From positions 1 to 64,000 of the forward strand of contig JAAXGW010000011.1 of the NCBI GenBank assembly GCA_012267385.1: a stretch of DNA of 64,000 nt, read 5' to 3'. This stretch comes from OMG group bacterium. GTDB lineage: Bacteria > Pseudomonadota > Gammaproteobacteria > Pseudomonadales > Azotimanducaceae. The notes under the pieces are model-generated. The model was not told where the DNA came from and searched no databases. It saw nothing but the letters and a program-made list of their open reading frames with translations. This document shows positions 17,250 through 26,199 of this stretch, piece after piece; positions within the stretch are counted from its first letter, which is position 1; each line of letters starts with the position of its first letter. Position numbers and translations under genes: made by a program.

Positions 17250-19157
17250 ATGAACGACCAAGTAGATTCATCTCCTCTTACAGAAAAACCAAAGAAAATG
17301 AACATTCTTCGCCGAATTTGGCGCGGGATAGCTTCGGTGTTTCGGTTCCTCCGGGTCAGTGTGGCGAATATCTTGCTCGTCATTGTGATTATTTTCATAT
17401 TCGCGTTCTTGTTCTCGGGTCCAGCAATCAAAGTTGAACCTAATTCTGTTTTGGTCTTTTCACCGAATGAATCGCTTGTTGAAAAACGACCGAATATCAA
17501 CCCATTGTTTGAACTTCTTTTAGGAAGCTCTGTTGCTGACGTCACTGACGTTCACGACGTGGTTGCTACGTTACGTCATGCCGCAAAAAATCCACGGATT
17601 CTTGCGCTTGAAATTCGACCAGACAGCTTAGCTGGAGTGTCTCTAGTACATCTCGACTTAATCGGTGACGCGCTCAAGACATTTTCTGAATCTGGTAAGC
17701 CGATCTTTGCTTATTCTGATGAATTTTCACAAAGCGCATATCTATTGTCTTCATTCGCCGATGAGATCTATATGAACGAGCTTGGGTCGTTGAGTTTTTC
17801 TGGGTTAGCCTTTGAATCGATGTATTACAAATCCATTCTTGAAAAGTTAGACATCACGGTAAACACTTTTAGAAGTGGGGAGTACAAGAGTGCAGTTGAA
17901 CCTTTTTTGTTGGATTCAATGTCTGATGTCGTTCGCGAATCTTATCGACCAATCGTCGATCAATTGTGGGGTGCGACAAAAGAACTGATAGCGACGAATC
18001 GAGAACTAGAACCATCAAAAGTCACTCAATTTACCGAAAGTTTCGCGGACCTTCTCGGTCCAAATCGGTCGAGGTTGGGCAAACTTGCGATAGAACACGG
18101 TTTCGTTGACGAATTGATAACCACAAATACGTTACAAGCAACAGTGAGTCAAGAATTCGGACTCGACAGACTCGCTGAATCCACAGCTCGTATCTCGACT
18201 GAAGACTATTTCCACACGATCAAGGACAGTAGAGATATCAGAATCACGCAGGAGGCTACTGCTAGTGATACACCATTGACTAAACGAGGCGGAACCATAG
18301 CTGTTATTACTGTGGAAGGAGCCATTTTCGGTTGGTCTGGAGGCGACAGTTCGCAACTCGTCGACTCTACTGGTGCTGTAGAACATTTACAGCTTGCGAT
18401 CAACGAAAAAGTCGATGCGGTGGTTCTTCGCGTGAATTCTCCAGGAGGATCTGTGTTAGCATCCGAAGCGATTCGCTTGCAAGTTGAAGCGGTGAAGAAG
18501 CAAGGCGTTCCCGTTGTCGTGTCGATGTCCAATACAGCCGCCTCAGGGGGATATTGGATTTCTGCTGGTGCCGATCGGATAATCGCATCTGACTCGACCA
18601 TCACTGGATCAATTGGAGTATTTTCTATGATTCCCACTGTTGAAGAATTACTTCAAAGAGTCGGTGTAAATACGGATGGAGTATATTCAAGCGATGGGCA
18701 CTTTCGCATTGATCAGACGTCGGGCATATCGGAATCTGAAGGGAAAATATTGCAAGCTAGCGTTGATGACGCATACGATATATTCTTGGAAGTTGTCAGT
18801 AATGGACGAAGCATACCAAAAGCTGAAGTGGACGTAATCGCGGGTGGTCGAATCTGGACCGGGCTACAAGCGCTGGAACATGGTTTGGTTGATTCCTTAG
18901 GAAGTTATGACGATGCTTTAGAGGTCGCGGCTAACCTAGCAGGATTGAAATCGTATGTCGTAGAAAGATACGGGTTCGTACGTCGGCCTCCATTCATGAA
19001 TCTTTTAGCGCAAGCATCGAATTGGACTCCTCATATTACCCCGGAATCTCAGAGATTGATGAAACGGGCACGAAACACTTGGCTCGAAGTCAGAGATCAT
19101 CTTGCGATTAAGCCAAGAACAGTTTACGCTCTATGTCAGTTCTGTCCGGATTTTTGA
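17250..19157 (+). CDS. sppA: Signal peptide peptidase SppA, 67K type
   Basis: An inner-membrane serine/lysine protease that degrades released signal peptides. The ATG at 17250 gives 635 residues; a GTG 60 bases upstream is open but adds only an unlikely leader. A cytoplasmic basic stretch is followed by one membrane anchor at about residues 38-57, then two tandem S49 peptidase domains in the periplasm. The catalytic pair fits E. coli SppA: Lys213 in GEYKSAVEPF from the first domain, and Ser432 in NTAASGGYW from the second. RVNSPGGSV and GSIGV motifs are also present. The length is that of the long proteobacterial form rather than the short 36K form. It is transcribed alone, divergently from the agmatinase gene, with an inverted repeat just before its start. 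Confidence 0.93.
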   Translation: MNDQVDSSPLTEKPKKMNILRRIWRGIASVFRFLRVSVANILLVIVIIFIFAFLFSGPAIKVEPNSVLVFSPNESLVEKRPNINPLFELLLGSSVADVTDVHDVVATLRHAAKNPRILALEIRPDSLAGVSLVHLDLIGDALKTFSESGKPIFAYSDEFSQSAYLLSSFADEIYMNELGSLSFSGLAFESMYYKSILEKLDITVNTFRSGEYKSAVEPFLLDSMSDVVRESYRPIVDQLWGATKELIATNRELEPSKVTQFTESFADLLGPNRSRLGKLAIEHGFVDELITTNTLQATVSQEFGLDRLAESTARISTEDYFHTIKDSRDIRITQEATASDTPLTKRGGTIAVITVEGAIFGWSGGDSSQLVDSTGAVEHLQLAINEKVDAVVLRVNSPGGSVLASEAIRLQVEAVKKQGVPVVVSMSNTAASGGYWISAGADRIIASDSTITGSIGVFSMIPTVEELLQRVGVNTDGVYSSDGHFRIDQTSGISESEGKILQASVDDAYDIFLEVVSNGRSIPKAEVDVIAGGRIWTGLQALEHGLVDSLGSYDDALEVAANLAGLKSYVVERYGFVRRPPFMNLLAQASNWTPHITPESQRLMKRARNTWLEVRDHLAIKPRTVYALCQFCPDF

Positions 19158-19403
19158 CAGATTCAAACTAAAGCTCGTATTAGTAGCACTCACTATGAGG
19201 ACGCTACGCTCAGAATTCCCCGCTGCGTCGCGTTGAATCTACAAAATATATATTGAACAGTCGCGTTTAAATGAAGAATGAGTCGAAACGTGTTGTATCA
19301 ACGAGAAGTGTTGAATATCCGATTCAAGGATAGAGGGTGTTCATAGGAATCCACCAACAGTTTATCGGTTCTAGCAGAATACGACGCTATAGCAAACAGT
19401 CCA

Positions 19404-20423
19404 ATGGCTAAACAACTGAAAAAACGCTTTCCTTTTACACCGTTCCCGATTGGATGGTATTGGATTGAATTTAGTGAAAACATCAAGAAAGGAAAGTTGT
19501 ATAGCAAGCAGTGGATGGGACAACAGACTGTGTACTGGCGTGGCGAGACTGGTGATGTTTGCTTAGCCAAAGCGATCTGTCCGCATCTTGGGGCAAATTT
19601 GACTCCAGAACGTGGAGGAAAATTACGAGATGGTTGTCTAGTTTGCCCGTTTCATGGTTTCACTTACGACTCACAAGGTCTGTGTATCAACACACCTACA
19701 GGACCCTTGAGCACAACCGTCGAACTCGAGACATATCCTACTTTCGAAACAGGTGGCGTAGTTTTTGCTTATTGGCACCCTGCGCAGACTGAACCAGATT
19801 GGTGCCTGCCGGATCTAGATTCTCGTGATTGGTCGAAGTTCGTGTATACAGCGCAGGAGATTCGAACACATCCTCAAGAGACATCGGAAAATGGAGTGGA
19901 CATAACCCATCTCCCTTATGTTCATGGTTATTCGGAGGTTGAGAGTTTAGCACCAGTGCACGTTGATGGTCGCCTCTTGCAAAACAGATTTAGACTGACG
20001 CGCCAAATTGGTCCATCAAAAAGTCTAAGCATTCGACTAGATGTCCGTGCAACTGTGTCAATGTGGGGACTGGGATTCTCCATGATCGAACCGGTTATGG
20101 ATAGCGCTGGGCTCTATATCCGCCAACTTGCCCTTTGTACTCCGATTGACGATGAGACAGTAAACTTCGTGATGGCCATTCAGATGAAAGACATTGAAAG
20201 ACCGAATGCGCTCTTTCCCGGTCTTGGACTGATGCCCAAACGCATTCTAAACGCCATGCTACTTCGATTGTTTTTCAAAGTTTATCTGACCGATATTTCG
20301 CAAGATTTTGAAATCTGGGAAAACAAAAACTATTTAACTTACCCCAGATTGTCTACTGCGGAAAACGCAATCATACAATTCAGGAGATATTGCGAACAGT
20401 TTTACGCGACATCCGAAAAGTAA
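19404..20423 (+). CDS. Rieske [2Fe-2S] non-haem iron oxygenase, oxygenase component
   Basis: A 339-residue ring-hydroxylating/steroid-type oxygenase alpha subunit. The Rieske cluster ligands are Cys59-x-His61 (CPHLGANL) and Cys81-x-x-His84 (CPFHGF). The mononuclear iron site is ENGVDITHLPYVHG (Asp166, His169, His174), with the far ligand probably in the segment DFEIWENKNY near residue 305. The CPHLGANL and CPFHG(F/W) pattern and the short length resemble the sterol-acting branch (KshA, and Neverland/DAF-36 cholesterol 7-desaturases) more than aromatic dioxygenases. The substrate is inference only. Electron-transfer partners are not encoded nearby. The gene stands alone between sppA and an XRE regulator. 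A relic sterol methyltransferase lies 25 kb away in the same window. Confidence 0.85.
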   Translation: MAKQLKKRFPFTPFPIGWYWIEFSENIKKGKLYSKQWMGQQTVYWRGETGDVCLAKAICPHLGANLTPERGGKLRDGCLVCPFHGFTYDSQGLCINTPTGPLSTTVELETYPTFETGGVVFAYWHPAQTEPDWCLPDLDSRDWSKFVYTAQEIRTHPQETSENGVDITHLPYVHGYSEVESLAPVHVDGRLLQNRFRLTRQIGPSKSLSIRLDVRATVSMWGLGFSMIEPVMDSAGLYIRQLALCTPIDDETVNFVMAIQMKDIERPNALFPGLGLMPKRILNAMLLRLFFKVYLTDISQDFEIWENKNYLTYPRLSTAENAIIQFRRYCEQFYATSEK

Positions 20424-20531
20424 GTTGTCTATGTATCGTTGGAGTAAGTTTTACATTTGCGATTAGTAGCGAAAATTTGCTCTTTACCATCGTCATATAA
20501 AAAGCAGGAAAAGTAAGAAAAAGCATATCAC

Positions 20532-20846
20532 ATGATCACATTGCAGGAATTGAAGACTCGCTTAATGAGAGATCCTCAATTTCAGGAGGAGTACGAGGAA
20601 GCAGATGCGCTGTTTTCGCTTGTGGAGGCAATGATAAGTGCTCGATTGTCTGCAAATTTGACTCAGAGCGAAGTTGCCGAACGCATGGGTACTACGCAGT
20701 CTGCAATCGCACGCTTAGAAGGCGGGTGGGTATCACCTTCCTTCGCGACCCTCCGTCGATTCGCAGAAGCCACGGGGACAAGTGTGCGGCTGAAGCTTCT
20801 ACCTCGAGAACGTCTGATTAAAGACGAGGATACTAAAAGGGACTAG
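20532..20846 (+). CDS. XRE-family helix-turn-helix regulator (HigA-like)
   Basis: A 104-residue protein whose centre is a helix-turn-helix of the lambda-repressor/XRE type: the segment LTQSEVAERMGTTQSAIARLE is followed by SFATLRRFAEATG. The short N-terminal helix region DPQFQEEYEEAD and overall size match antitoxins of HigA type, which usually follow their toxin gene. Only about 108 bases lie between the Rieske oxygenase and this gene, too short for a toxin, and none follows. It is either an orphan antitoxin or a free-standing regulator. It probably binds DNA as a dimer and may repress itself. Confidence 0.8.
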   Translation: MITLQELKTRLMRDPQFQEEYEEADALFSLVEAMISARLSANLTQSEVAERMGTTQSAIARLEGGWVSPSFATLRRFAEATGTSVRLKLLPRERLIKDEDTKRD

Positions 20847-21083
20847 GTCAAATGTTGCTTCTTGTGACTTCGTTCGTCCACTCGAAGACTACAACCTAAA
20901 ATCGCGTTTCTAAACAAGAATCGTCCTGAAGGTACTGTTGCGGATTCGATATTGATAATGGGTTCCCAGTAGTCATTCTTAGTAAACGCTGACATTGATA
21001 CATTTCACGGAGTTTGGTGTGCTTCGAGTCACCATTCATTATCATAGCGGATATTGCACGATACGCTGTCCGAGAGTCAACAC

Positions 21084-22361
21084 ATGAACGTCAATCACAA
21101 TTTGAAAAAATTTTCGTTGTTCGCCGGAATGCTATTACTCGGTGTTGCTTTGTTCACTGTTATATTCATACGCGTTGTTCAACTTCAAAAGTACGGCGAC
21201 AGTAAGACACCCTATGTGACGACCGAAAATTTTGATGAAGAAGTGCTTCAAGCTGACACACCAGTACTTGTCGACTTCACAGCTACATGGTGCGTACCTT
21301 GTCGCGAAGTAGATCCTATTATCGATGAACTTGCGGTAGAAATGGAAGGTAAAGTCAAAGTATTCAAGCTAGACATCGACGATTCTCCCGAAATCTACCG
21401 AGAGTATAAAGTCAACGGTATTCCACACATCCTGTTCTTTCGCAATGGTGTGGAAGAAGATCGGGTCGGTGGCGCTCAAGCAAAGTCCATTTATGTTGAT
21501 TATCTGGACGGTATGATCGAGGGAAAATCAGCATTCGACATTACATTAGAAATGCTTGAAGGAGACGCATTTCGAAGGTATTTCATACTGGGTCGAGACT
21601 TTGAGATTGTGAAGTCTGCGCTTGAAAGCGTTCCCAATTTGCTGACGCAGAAGTTTGAGAACGGGCAAACGCCGCTGTCTCTCATCCTAAATCGTCCGAG
21701 TGTGCGGCAAAACGACTTGATAGCACTGACGCTCACTTTCGATCCTGAAGTTACTACTCACGATCTCGTTGGTCTCGGTCGATGCGAGGAATTTTTGCAA
21801 GCGATTGAAGACGATCCGGACGCCGTGAACAGACTTGATCCAGACGGGAATTCCGTCTTAGTAACTGCTATGATGCGATCCAACCGACTTGGAGAAAACG
21901 ACTGTACAGATGTGGTTTTGTCGGCAGGTGTTGACCTAAGCAAGCAACAGTCTCCAATCTTTTCTCTTGGCAGAGCCGTAGTGCTACAACAAGACAATGA
22001 GCTGTTGCAAAAATTCATTGACCTAGGTTGGGACGTGAATGTTCAAGACGACTCGGGACACTCAACGCTGCAATGGGCAGCTTATTATGGATATGTTGAC
22101 TCGGTTTCGTACCTATTGGAACACGGTGCAGATGCAACTCTGGAATTCCCAGATGGAGGAACGGTTGCCGACTATGTCAATAGATCTTACGTTCGTTCCA
22201 AAGCGTCTTTGGACGCAATGGAAGCCAACGAGGAAACAGACTTTACAGAGCAGATCGAGACCATGAAGGCATCCATCATTGTGCATGAGCAAGTTCTGGC
22301 ATTACTTAAAGCACAACCATATAGTGGCTCAATTAGCGCAGAGCCAGACGCTGAGAAGTGA
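21084..22361 (+). CDS. Membrane-anchored thioredoxin-ankyrin fusion protein
   Basis: A roughly 425-residue protein with an N-terminal membrane anchor, a thioredoxin domain and a C-terminal ankyrin-type region. The ATG at 21084 is preferred over an upstream TTG. The active site is ATWCVPC, followed by the cis-proline segment GIPHILFF. The thioredoxin fold should face the periplasm. After a linker containing DLVGLGRCEEF there are ankyrin-like units: DPDGNSVLVTAM, and the clear repeat DDSGHSTLQWAAYYGYVDSV with LLEHGADATL. Thioredoxin supplies a disulfide exchange function and ankyrin repeats bind a partner; which partner is unknown. A paralog with CGPC lies at 39084-40193, and the linker is almost identical in both. 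Transcribed alone. Confidence 0.85.
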   Translation: MNVNHNLKKFSLFAGMLLLGVALFTVIFIRVVQLQKYGDSKTPYVTTENFDEEVLQADTPVLVDFTATWCVPCREVDPIIDELAVEMEGKVKVFKLDIDDSPEIYREYKVNGIPHILFFRNGVEEDRVGGAQAKSIYVDYLDGMIEGKSAFDITLEMLEGDAFRRYFILGRDFEIVKSALESVPNLLTQKFENGQTPLSLILNRPSVRQNDLIALTLTFDPEVTTHDLVGLGRCEEFLQAIEDDPDAVNRLDPDGNSVLVTAMMRSNRLGENDCTDVVLSAGVDLSKQQSPIFSLGRAVVLQQDNELLQKFIDLGWDVNVQDDSGHSTLQWAAYYGYVDSVSYLLEHGADATLEFPDGGTVADYVNRSYVRSKASLDAMEANEETDFTEQIETMKASIIVHEQVLALLKAQPYSGSISAEPDAEK

Positions 22362-22465
22362 TGGAATTCAATAAGATAATTCGACAAAATTCTTACCCTA
22401 TTCTCCACTACTCCACAACGACCTACAGCGTCGTTTCAATAAAGTTCATTTGGTGACTTGACTGC

Positions 22466-23611
22466 ATGGCAATAGACAGTGATTTAAAAATAACACTTGG
22501 GGTCGAAGAAGAAGCGTTTCTTATCGACCCTCAGACTAGAGATTTGATATCTGACCCAGACCCGCAGATCTTTGACGAGTGTGAACAAAAGTCTGTACCG
22601 CACAAGGTGGTGCGCGAAATGCTTCGAACGCAGATCGAGACTAACTCACGTGTATGCAATTCAGTTGCCGAAGTGCGGGAAGCTCTGCGTGAAACACGTG
22701 GTTTAATTTCCACAACCGCGAAAAAGTATGGCGCGGAAATCGTAGCGATGTCAACTCATCCGTTCGCGGTTTGGCAAGATCAAATACCTTCACCGAAGGA
22801 ACGCTATGAATCGTTCGCCATGCTCTATCAAGAGATCATCCGTCGTTTTCTGATCGGGGGTATGCATATTCACGCTGGATGTGGGGATGCAGACATGAGA
22901 ATTCGCGTGATGAACGTGGTGCGACATTATTTACCGCTCTTTCTCGGGCTCTCGACTTCTTCACCCTTCCGAGAAGGAGTCGAGACTGGGTTTAAGAGTT
23001 CCCGTATGAATATATTGTGTGGGTTGCCTCGTACTGGAATACCGAAGGCTTTTTCGAGTTATGATGAGTTCAAAGCGCTCGAACGGGAATATCAAAGATG
23101 GGGATTCATAACGAATTCTGGTGAGGTTTGGTGGGATATTCGTCCTTCACACAGCTATCCCACCATCGAATTGCGCGTTTGCGATGTGTGCACTCGCATT
23201 AACGATGCAATGACTATAGTGGCACTCTATGCTTGTCTGATTAGAAAATACATGCGCACACAATCGGCTGGAGCACTCGTATCAGACGAAATAATGACTG
23301 AAATCATTTTTGAGAATCGTTTTCAAGCACAACGATACGGGACGTTTGCGTTCTTTGCTGATCCTAATAACGTCTCTCGAACAGACATTGACGATGTTTT
23401 AAATCGCTTACTGAAAGAACTGCACGAGGATGCGGAGGCACTAGACTGCGTAAGCGATATTGAGCACGCGAAAGACATCGTGAAAAATGGTACCGGAGCC
23501 GATCGTCAACTTGATCTATTCCGATTAGAAAAATTGAATGGTAAAACTTCCCACGAGGCATTGTGTGAAGTTGTCGATTCGGTCGTGGAAGAGACACTCG
23601 AGGGGACTTAA
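22466..23611 (+). CDS. ybdK: YbdK-type carboxylate-amine ligase (glutamate--cysteine ligase GCS2 family)
   Basis: A 381-residue ATP-dependent ligase of the GCS2/YbdK family, which joins a carboxylate and an amine; E. coli YbdK has weak glutamate-cysteine ligase activity. The N-terminal signature GVEEEAFLIDP is diagnostic. It is followed by QIETNSRVC, the histidine cluster GGMHIHAGC and the segment WWDIRPSHSYPTIELRVCDV, all conserved in the family. The length is as expected. It lies about 100 bases downstream of the thioredoxin-ankyrin gene on the same strand, which may or may not mean cotranscription. With gor in the same region it could belong to thiol metabolism, but the true substrate of this family is often uncertain. 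Confidence 0.9.
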   Translation: MAIDSDLKITLGVEEEAFLIDPQTRDLISDPDPQIFDECEQKSVPHKVVREMLRTQIETNSRVCNSVAEVREALRETRGLISTTAKKYGAEIVAMSTHPFAVWQDQIPSPKERYESFAMLYQEIIRRFLIGGMHIHAGCGDADMRIRVMNVVRHYLPLFLGLSTSSPFREGVETGFKSSRMNILCGLPRTGIPKAFSSYDEFKALEREYQRWGFITNSGEVWWDIRPSHSYPTIELRVCDVCTRINDAMTIVALYACLIRKYMRTQSAGALVSDEIMTEIIFENRFQAQRYGTFAFFADPNNVSRTDIDDVLNRLLKELHEDAEALDCVSDIEHAKDIVKNGTGADRQLDLFRLEKLNGKTSHEALCEVVDSVVEETLEGT

Positions 23612-23800
23612 ACCACGATCTGATGGCTCTTATTCAATGCTTAAGAGTGCTCTAATTTCACAGACGAACAGTACAACCGTACTGATACAATACACCAAGC
23701 AGAAAATTTTTGGAATCTTAGATTCGTTTTTGCTGAATTCTCTTTTATTGAACACTATATCACAGGTTCGGTTCAAATCGATGCACCAGAGGAGCAATCC

Positions 23801-24160
23801 ATGAAGACAGCACGCAACAGGAAATTTAAGAATATCACTCTATTGGTTAGTGCATTCATCTTAGGTGTTGTGTGCGCGTTACTAATAGGAGCTGTTACTG
23901 CTAGCCGACCATTGAGTTACGATATGGATCGAGAAGAGCAACCATTAAAAATAGCATTGGAAGAAGCCTTTGAGAAATTTCATAGTGAACAAGGCTCAGA
24001 TGAAATAACAATCTCCCAGAGTGAATTGTGGGATTTCGTCGAACTCAGTTATTGGCTCGGTGTATATTCACACACGGTGAACATGGCACAATCGTCTCAT
24101 ACTATGACTTTCAGATGCTTGACCCCCGAGAACGTGGAAATTCGTTGGTGGGACACATGA
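23801..24160 (+). CDS. Small membrane-anchored protein of unknown function, frameshifted
   Basis: This is not a recognised family. The frame begins with a good Shine-Dalgarno sequence (GAGGAG seven bases before the ATG). It encodes a basic start and one hydrophobic segment at about residues 12-34, followed by an acidic helical region. The N-terminus resembles those of the proteins at 40263 and 42266 (short basic head, one Gly/Ala/Val-rich helix). After about residue 90 the frame becomes unconvincing, and a second frame (24028-24384) continues with plausible coding sequence to its own stop. I read these as one gene of about 190 residues broken by a single-base indel near 24075-24110. Confidence 0.55.
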   Translation: MKTARNRKFKNITLLVSAFILGVVCALLIGAVTASRPLSYDMDREEQPLKIALEEAFEKFHSEQGSDEITISQSELWDFVELSYWLGVYSHTVNMAQSSHTMTFRCLTPENVEIRWWDT

Positions 24161-24384
24161 ACAAGTTTATTGAAGATCAATGTGAGAGACAAACCAATCG
24201 CTTTGCGATCGCTATGCGTCGGAAATTCGAGAACAACACTCCCGAATTCAAAGCTATTTTTGGTGAATTGCAGACACTACTAGCACTTCGCGCCGATATT
24301 GAAAACCCGAGCGTAGTTTGTCCTTTCGAAGACGCGGGACTAGAACTCTACGACACAGAAGAGACTGGGGACGAAACGCCCTAG
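24028..24384 (+). pseudogene. C-terminal part of the small anchored protein, out of frame
   Basis: The frame overlaps 23801-24160 in another phase and carries charged, helical sequence (FIEDQCERQTNRFAIAMRR, then LQTLLALRADIENPSV). It ends just before the convergent symporter gene. It has no ribosome binding site of its own near its first start. It is most simply the continuation of the upstream gene after a frameshift. No domain is recognised. Confidence 0.45.
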
Positions 24385-24423
24385 CGTGCCGCGCTAAGTC
24401 TTGTCCTCGTCGGACGATCAAAC

Positions 24424-24441
24424 GACCGTCAGGAAACGGTC
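24424..24441. terminator. Hairpin between convergent genes
   Basis: GACCGT and ACGGTC form a perfect 6-bp stem with a 6-base loop in the 59-base gap between two convergent genes. The plus-strand tract after it is only weakly T-rich, so this is a modest candidate for a shared terminator. Confidence 0.35.
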
Positions 24442-24443
24442 TT

Positions 24444-26123
24444 CTATGGGCTTTTCGTAAAGAACTCCCGTGTCGTTGCTTTCATCTCCTTACTCAAGAG
24501 CGTGATACCGATTAAGTTCGGCAGGGCCATGAAGAACAGCGTGACTGCTGAAATTTTCCACACAAGAGTCGTGTCCAAAAGAGCACCTATAAAGAACATC
24601 ACTGTATAAGAGATTCGGTAAGCCATAAGGTATTTCACGCCAAACAGGTAGACTATCGCACGATCACCGTAGTACGACCATGCCACAGCAGTAGTAAAAG
24701 CGAAAAACACTAGAGTTAACGAAACAATATGTGGACCGAAATCTCCGAAAACACTAGATCTAAAAGCTTCTGCAGTGAGTGGAACCGAGTGGATCAATGA
24801 CTTCCCTTTCATCTCTGCGTTATGCAGATTTGGCAACCCTTCGACAACGTTAATCTCTCCTGAGAGTGGTGTTCCGTCCTCGGTTGAGTAAATCATGACT
24901 TCTTCGGCGATAGAACGATTATGAATAACAGTAACATCTTCGTCCTGAATCACTCCGTCGGAGATAGTCAAAACACCGTCAAAACGCTCGATTGTGCTAT
25001 TGTTAGAGTTTAGATATTGGACGAGATTTGTCTTGTGATCTTCGTTGTCTAAGTCAAACGTTCCTTGAACAATTTCCAAGGAAGAAAGTTCAAAGTCGTT
25101 CTCGTACTTCTGCGTCCACACTCCCGAAGCGAGGATTACCAATGCGGTGATCGTACAAATTACGAGGGTGTCTATGAACGGTTCGAGTAACGAAACTAGC
25201 CCTTCTGAAACTGGGCTATCTCCTTTCGCACTAGCATGAGCAATGGGAGCAGAACCTTGTCCAGCTTCATTAGAAAACAATCCCCTTCCCACTCCTTTTG
25301 TGAAAGCCAAAGCAAAACTCGCCCCTAAAAAGCCTCCGACAGCTGCAGTCCCAGAAAATACATAGGAAAATATCGAGCCTAGAGATGGAAGAATTTGATC
25401 GTAGTGAGTAGCGATCACTGTAATCGCACCAATCACATACACCGTTCCCATAAAAGGCACAACGGATGATGCAAACGTGGCTATTCGTTTGATACCTCCG
25501 ATGATGATCAACCCCAAAATAACCGCAAGTACTAGACCTGTAGTCCAATAAGGAATTGAAAACGAAGTACCTAAGCCTTTCGCGATGCTGTTTATTTGCG
25601 GCAAATTTCCGCTTCCTAACGTGCAAAAGATAGTTGCCACAGCAAAGATAACAGCAAGCCACTTCAAGTTCAAGCGTCTTTCCATGTAGAACATAGGACC
25701 GCCTGCCATCTCTCCTTTATCGTCTTTAATTCGATATTTATGAGAGAGCGTCACTTCGACGAATTTGGTAGTCATACCTACAAATGCTGTTGCCCACATC
25801 CAAAATATCGCAGCGGGTCCGCCCCAGAAAATTGCTAACGCGACACCGGCGATATTCCCAGTACCAACCGTACCAGATAGCGCGGTGGAGAGTGCTTGAA
25901 AGTGCGTCGTGTCACCTGGGGAGTCTGCGGGTGTCTCCTTCCCCGCCAGAATGCGCCAAGCTCGGGGAAAATGACGAAGTTGTGGTATTCCTAAATAAAG
26001 AGTAAACCATACGCCTACACCCAAGAGCGCGAATGCAAACCAAAAATGACCACCCAAGAAACTGTCTAGTAAATCTAGAAAGTCTCCGAATATCGACAAA
26101 AAAGAATTAATTGTGTCCTGCAT
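24444..26123 (-). CDS. Sodium:alanine/glycine symporter, AGCS family, with a 110-residue insertion
   Basis: A 559-residue inner-membrane importer of alanine or glycine coupled to sodium. The family signature is clear: STALSGTVGTGNIAGVALAIFWGGPAAIFWMW at about residues 79-110, GGPMFYMERRL, and FTKGVGRGLFSNEAGQGSAPIAHA at about 274-297. Around ten membrane helices are visible. AGCS proteins are usually about 450-490 residues. The excess here is one hydrophilic insertion at about residues 340-450 between two late helices, rich in Asp, Glu, Asn and Ser. It has short strand-like repeats (GVLTISDGVIQDEDVTVI) and is of no recognised domain type. The gene is single, 76 bases upstream of the gor stop, with gor in the same direction before it. 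Confidence 0.9.
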   Translation of the reverse strand: MQDTINSFLSIFGDFLDLLDSFLGGHFWFAFALLGVGVWFTLYLGIPQLRHFPRAWRILAGKETPADSPGDTTHFQALSTALSGTVGTGNIAGVALAIFWGGPAAIFWMWATAFVGMTTKFVEVTLSHKYRIKDDKGEMAGGPMFYMERRLNLKWLAVIFAVATIFCTLGSGNLPQINSIAKGLGTSFSIPYWTTGLVLAVILGLIIIGGIKRIATFASSVVPFMGTVYVIGAITVIATHYDQILPSLGSIFSYVFSGTAAVGGFLGASFALAFTKGVGRGLFSNEAGQGSAPIAHASAKGDSPVSEGLVSLLEPFIDTLVICTITALVILASGVWTQKYENDFELSSLEIVQGTFDLDNEDHKTNLVQYLNSNNSTIERFDGVLTISDGVIQDEDVTVIHNRSIAEEVMIYSTEDGTPLSGEINVVEGLPNLHNAEMKGKSLIHSVPLTAEAFRSSVFGDFGPHIVSLTLVFFAFTTAVAWSYYGDRAIVYLFGVKYLMAYRISYTVMFFIGALLDTTLVWKISAVTLFFMALPNLIGITLLSKEMKATTREFFTKSP

Positions 26124-26199
26124 AGATTGCCTCGTTACGAATGTGATTCTCGTTTCGTACCTAGTACAGATTTATAAGGATTGAGAAAAGTATGTAAAT

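Noticed and set aside
23766..23795. A GGTTCAAATC...CACCA stretch resembling a tRNA 3' end
   Set aside because: No acceptor, D-arm or anticodon arm can be folded around it, and GAGGAG here serves the gene at 23801.
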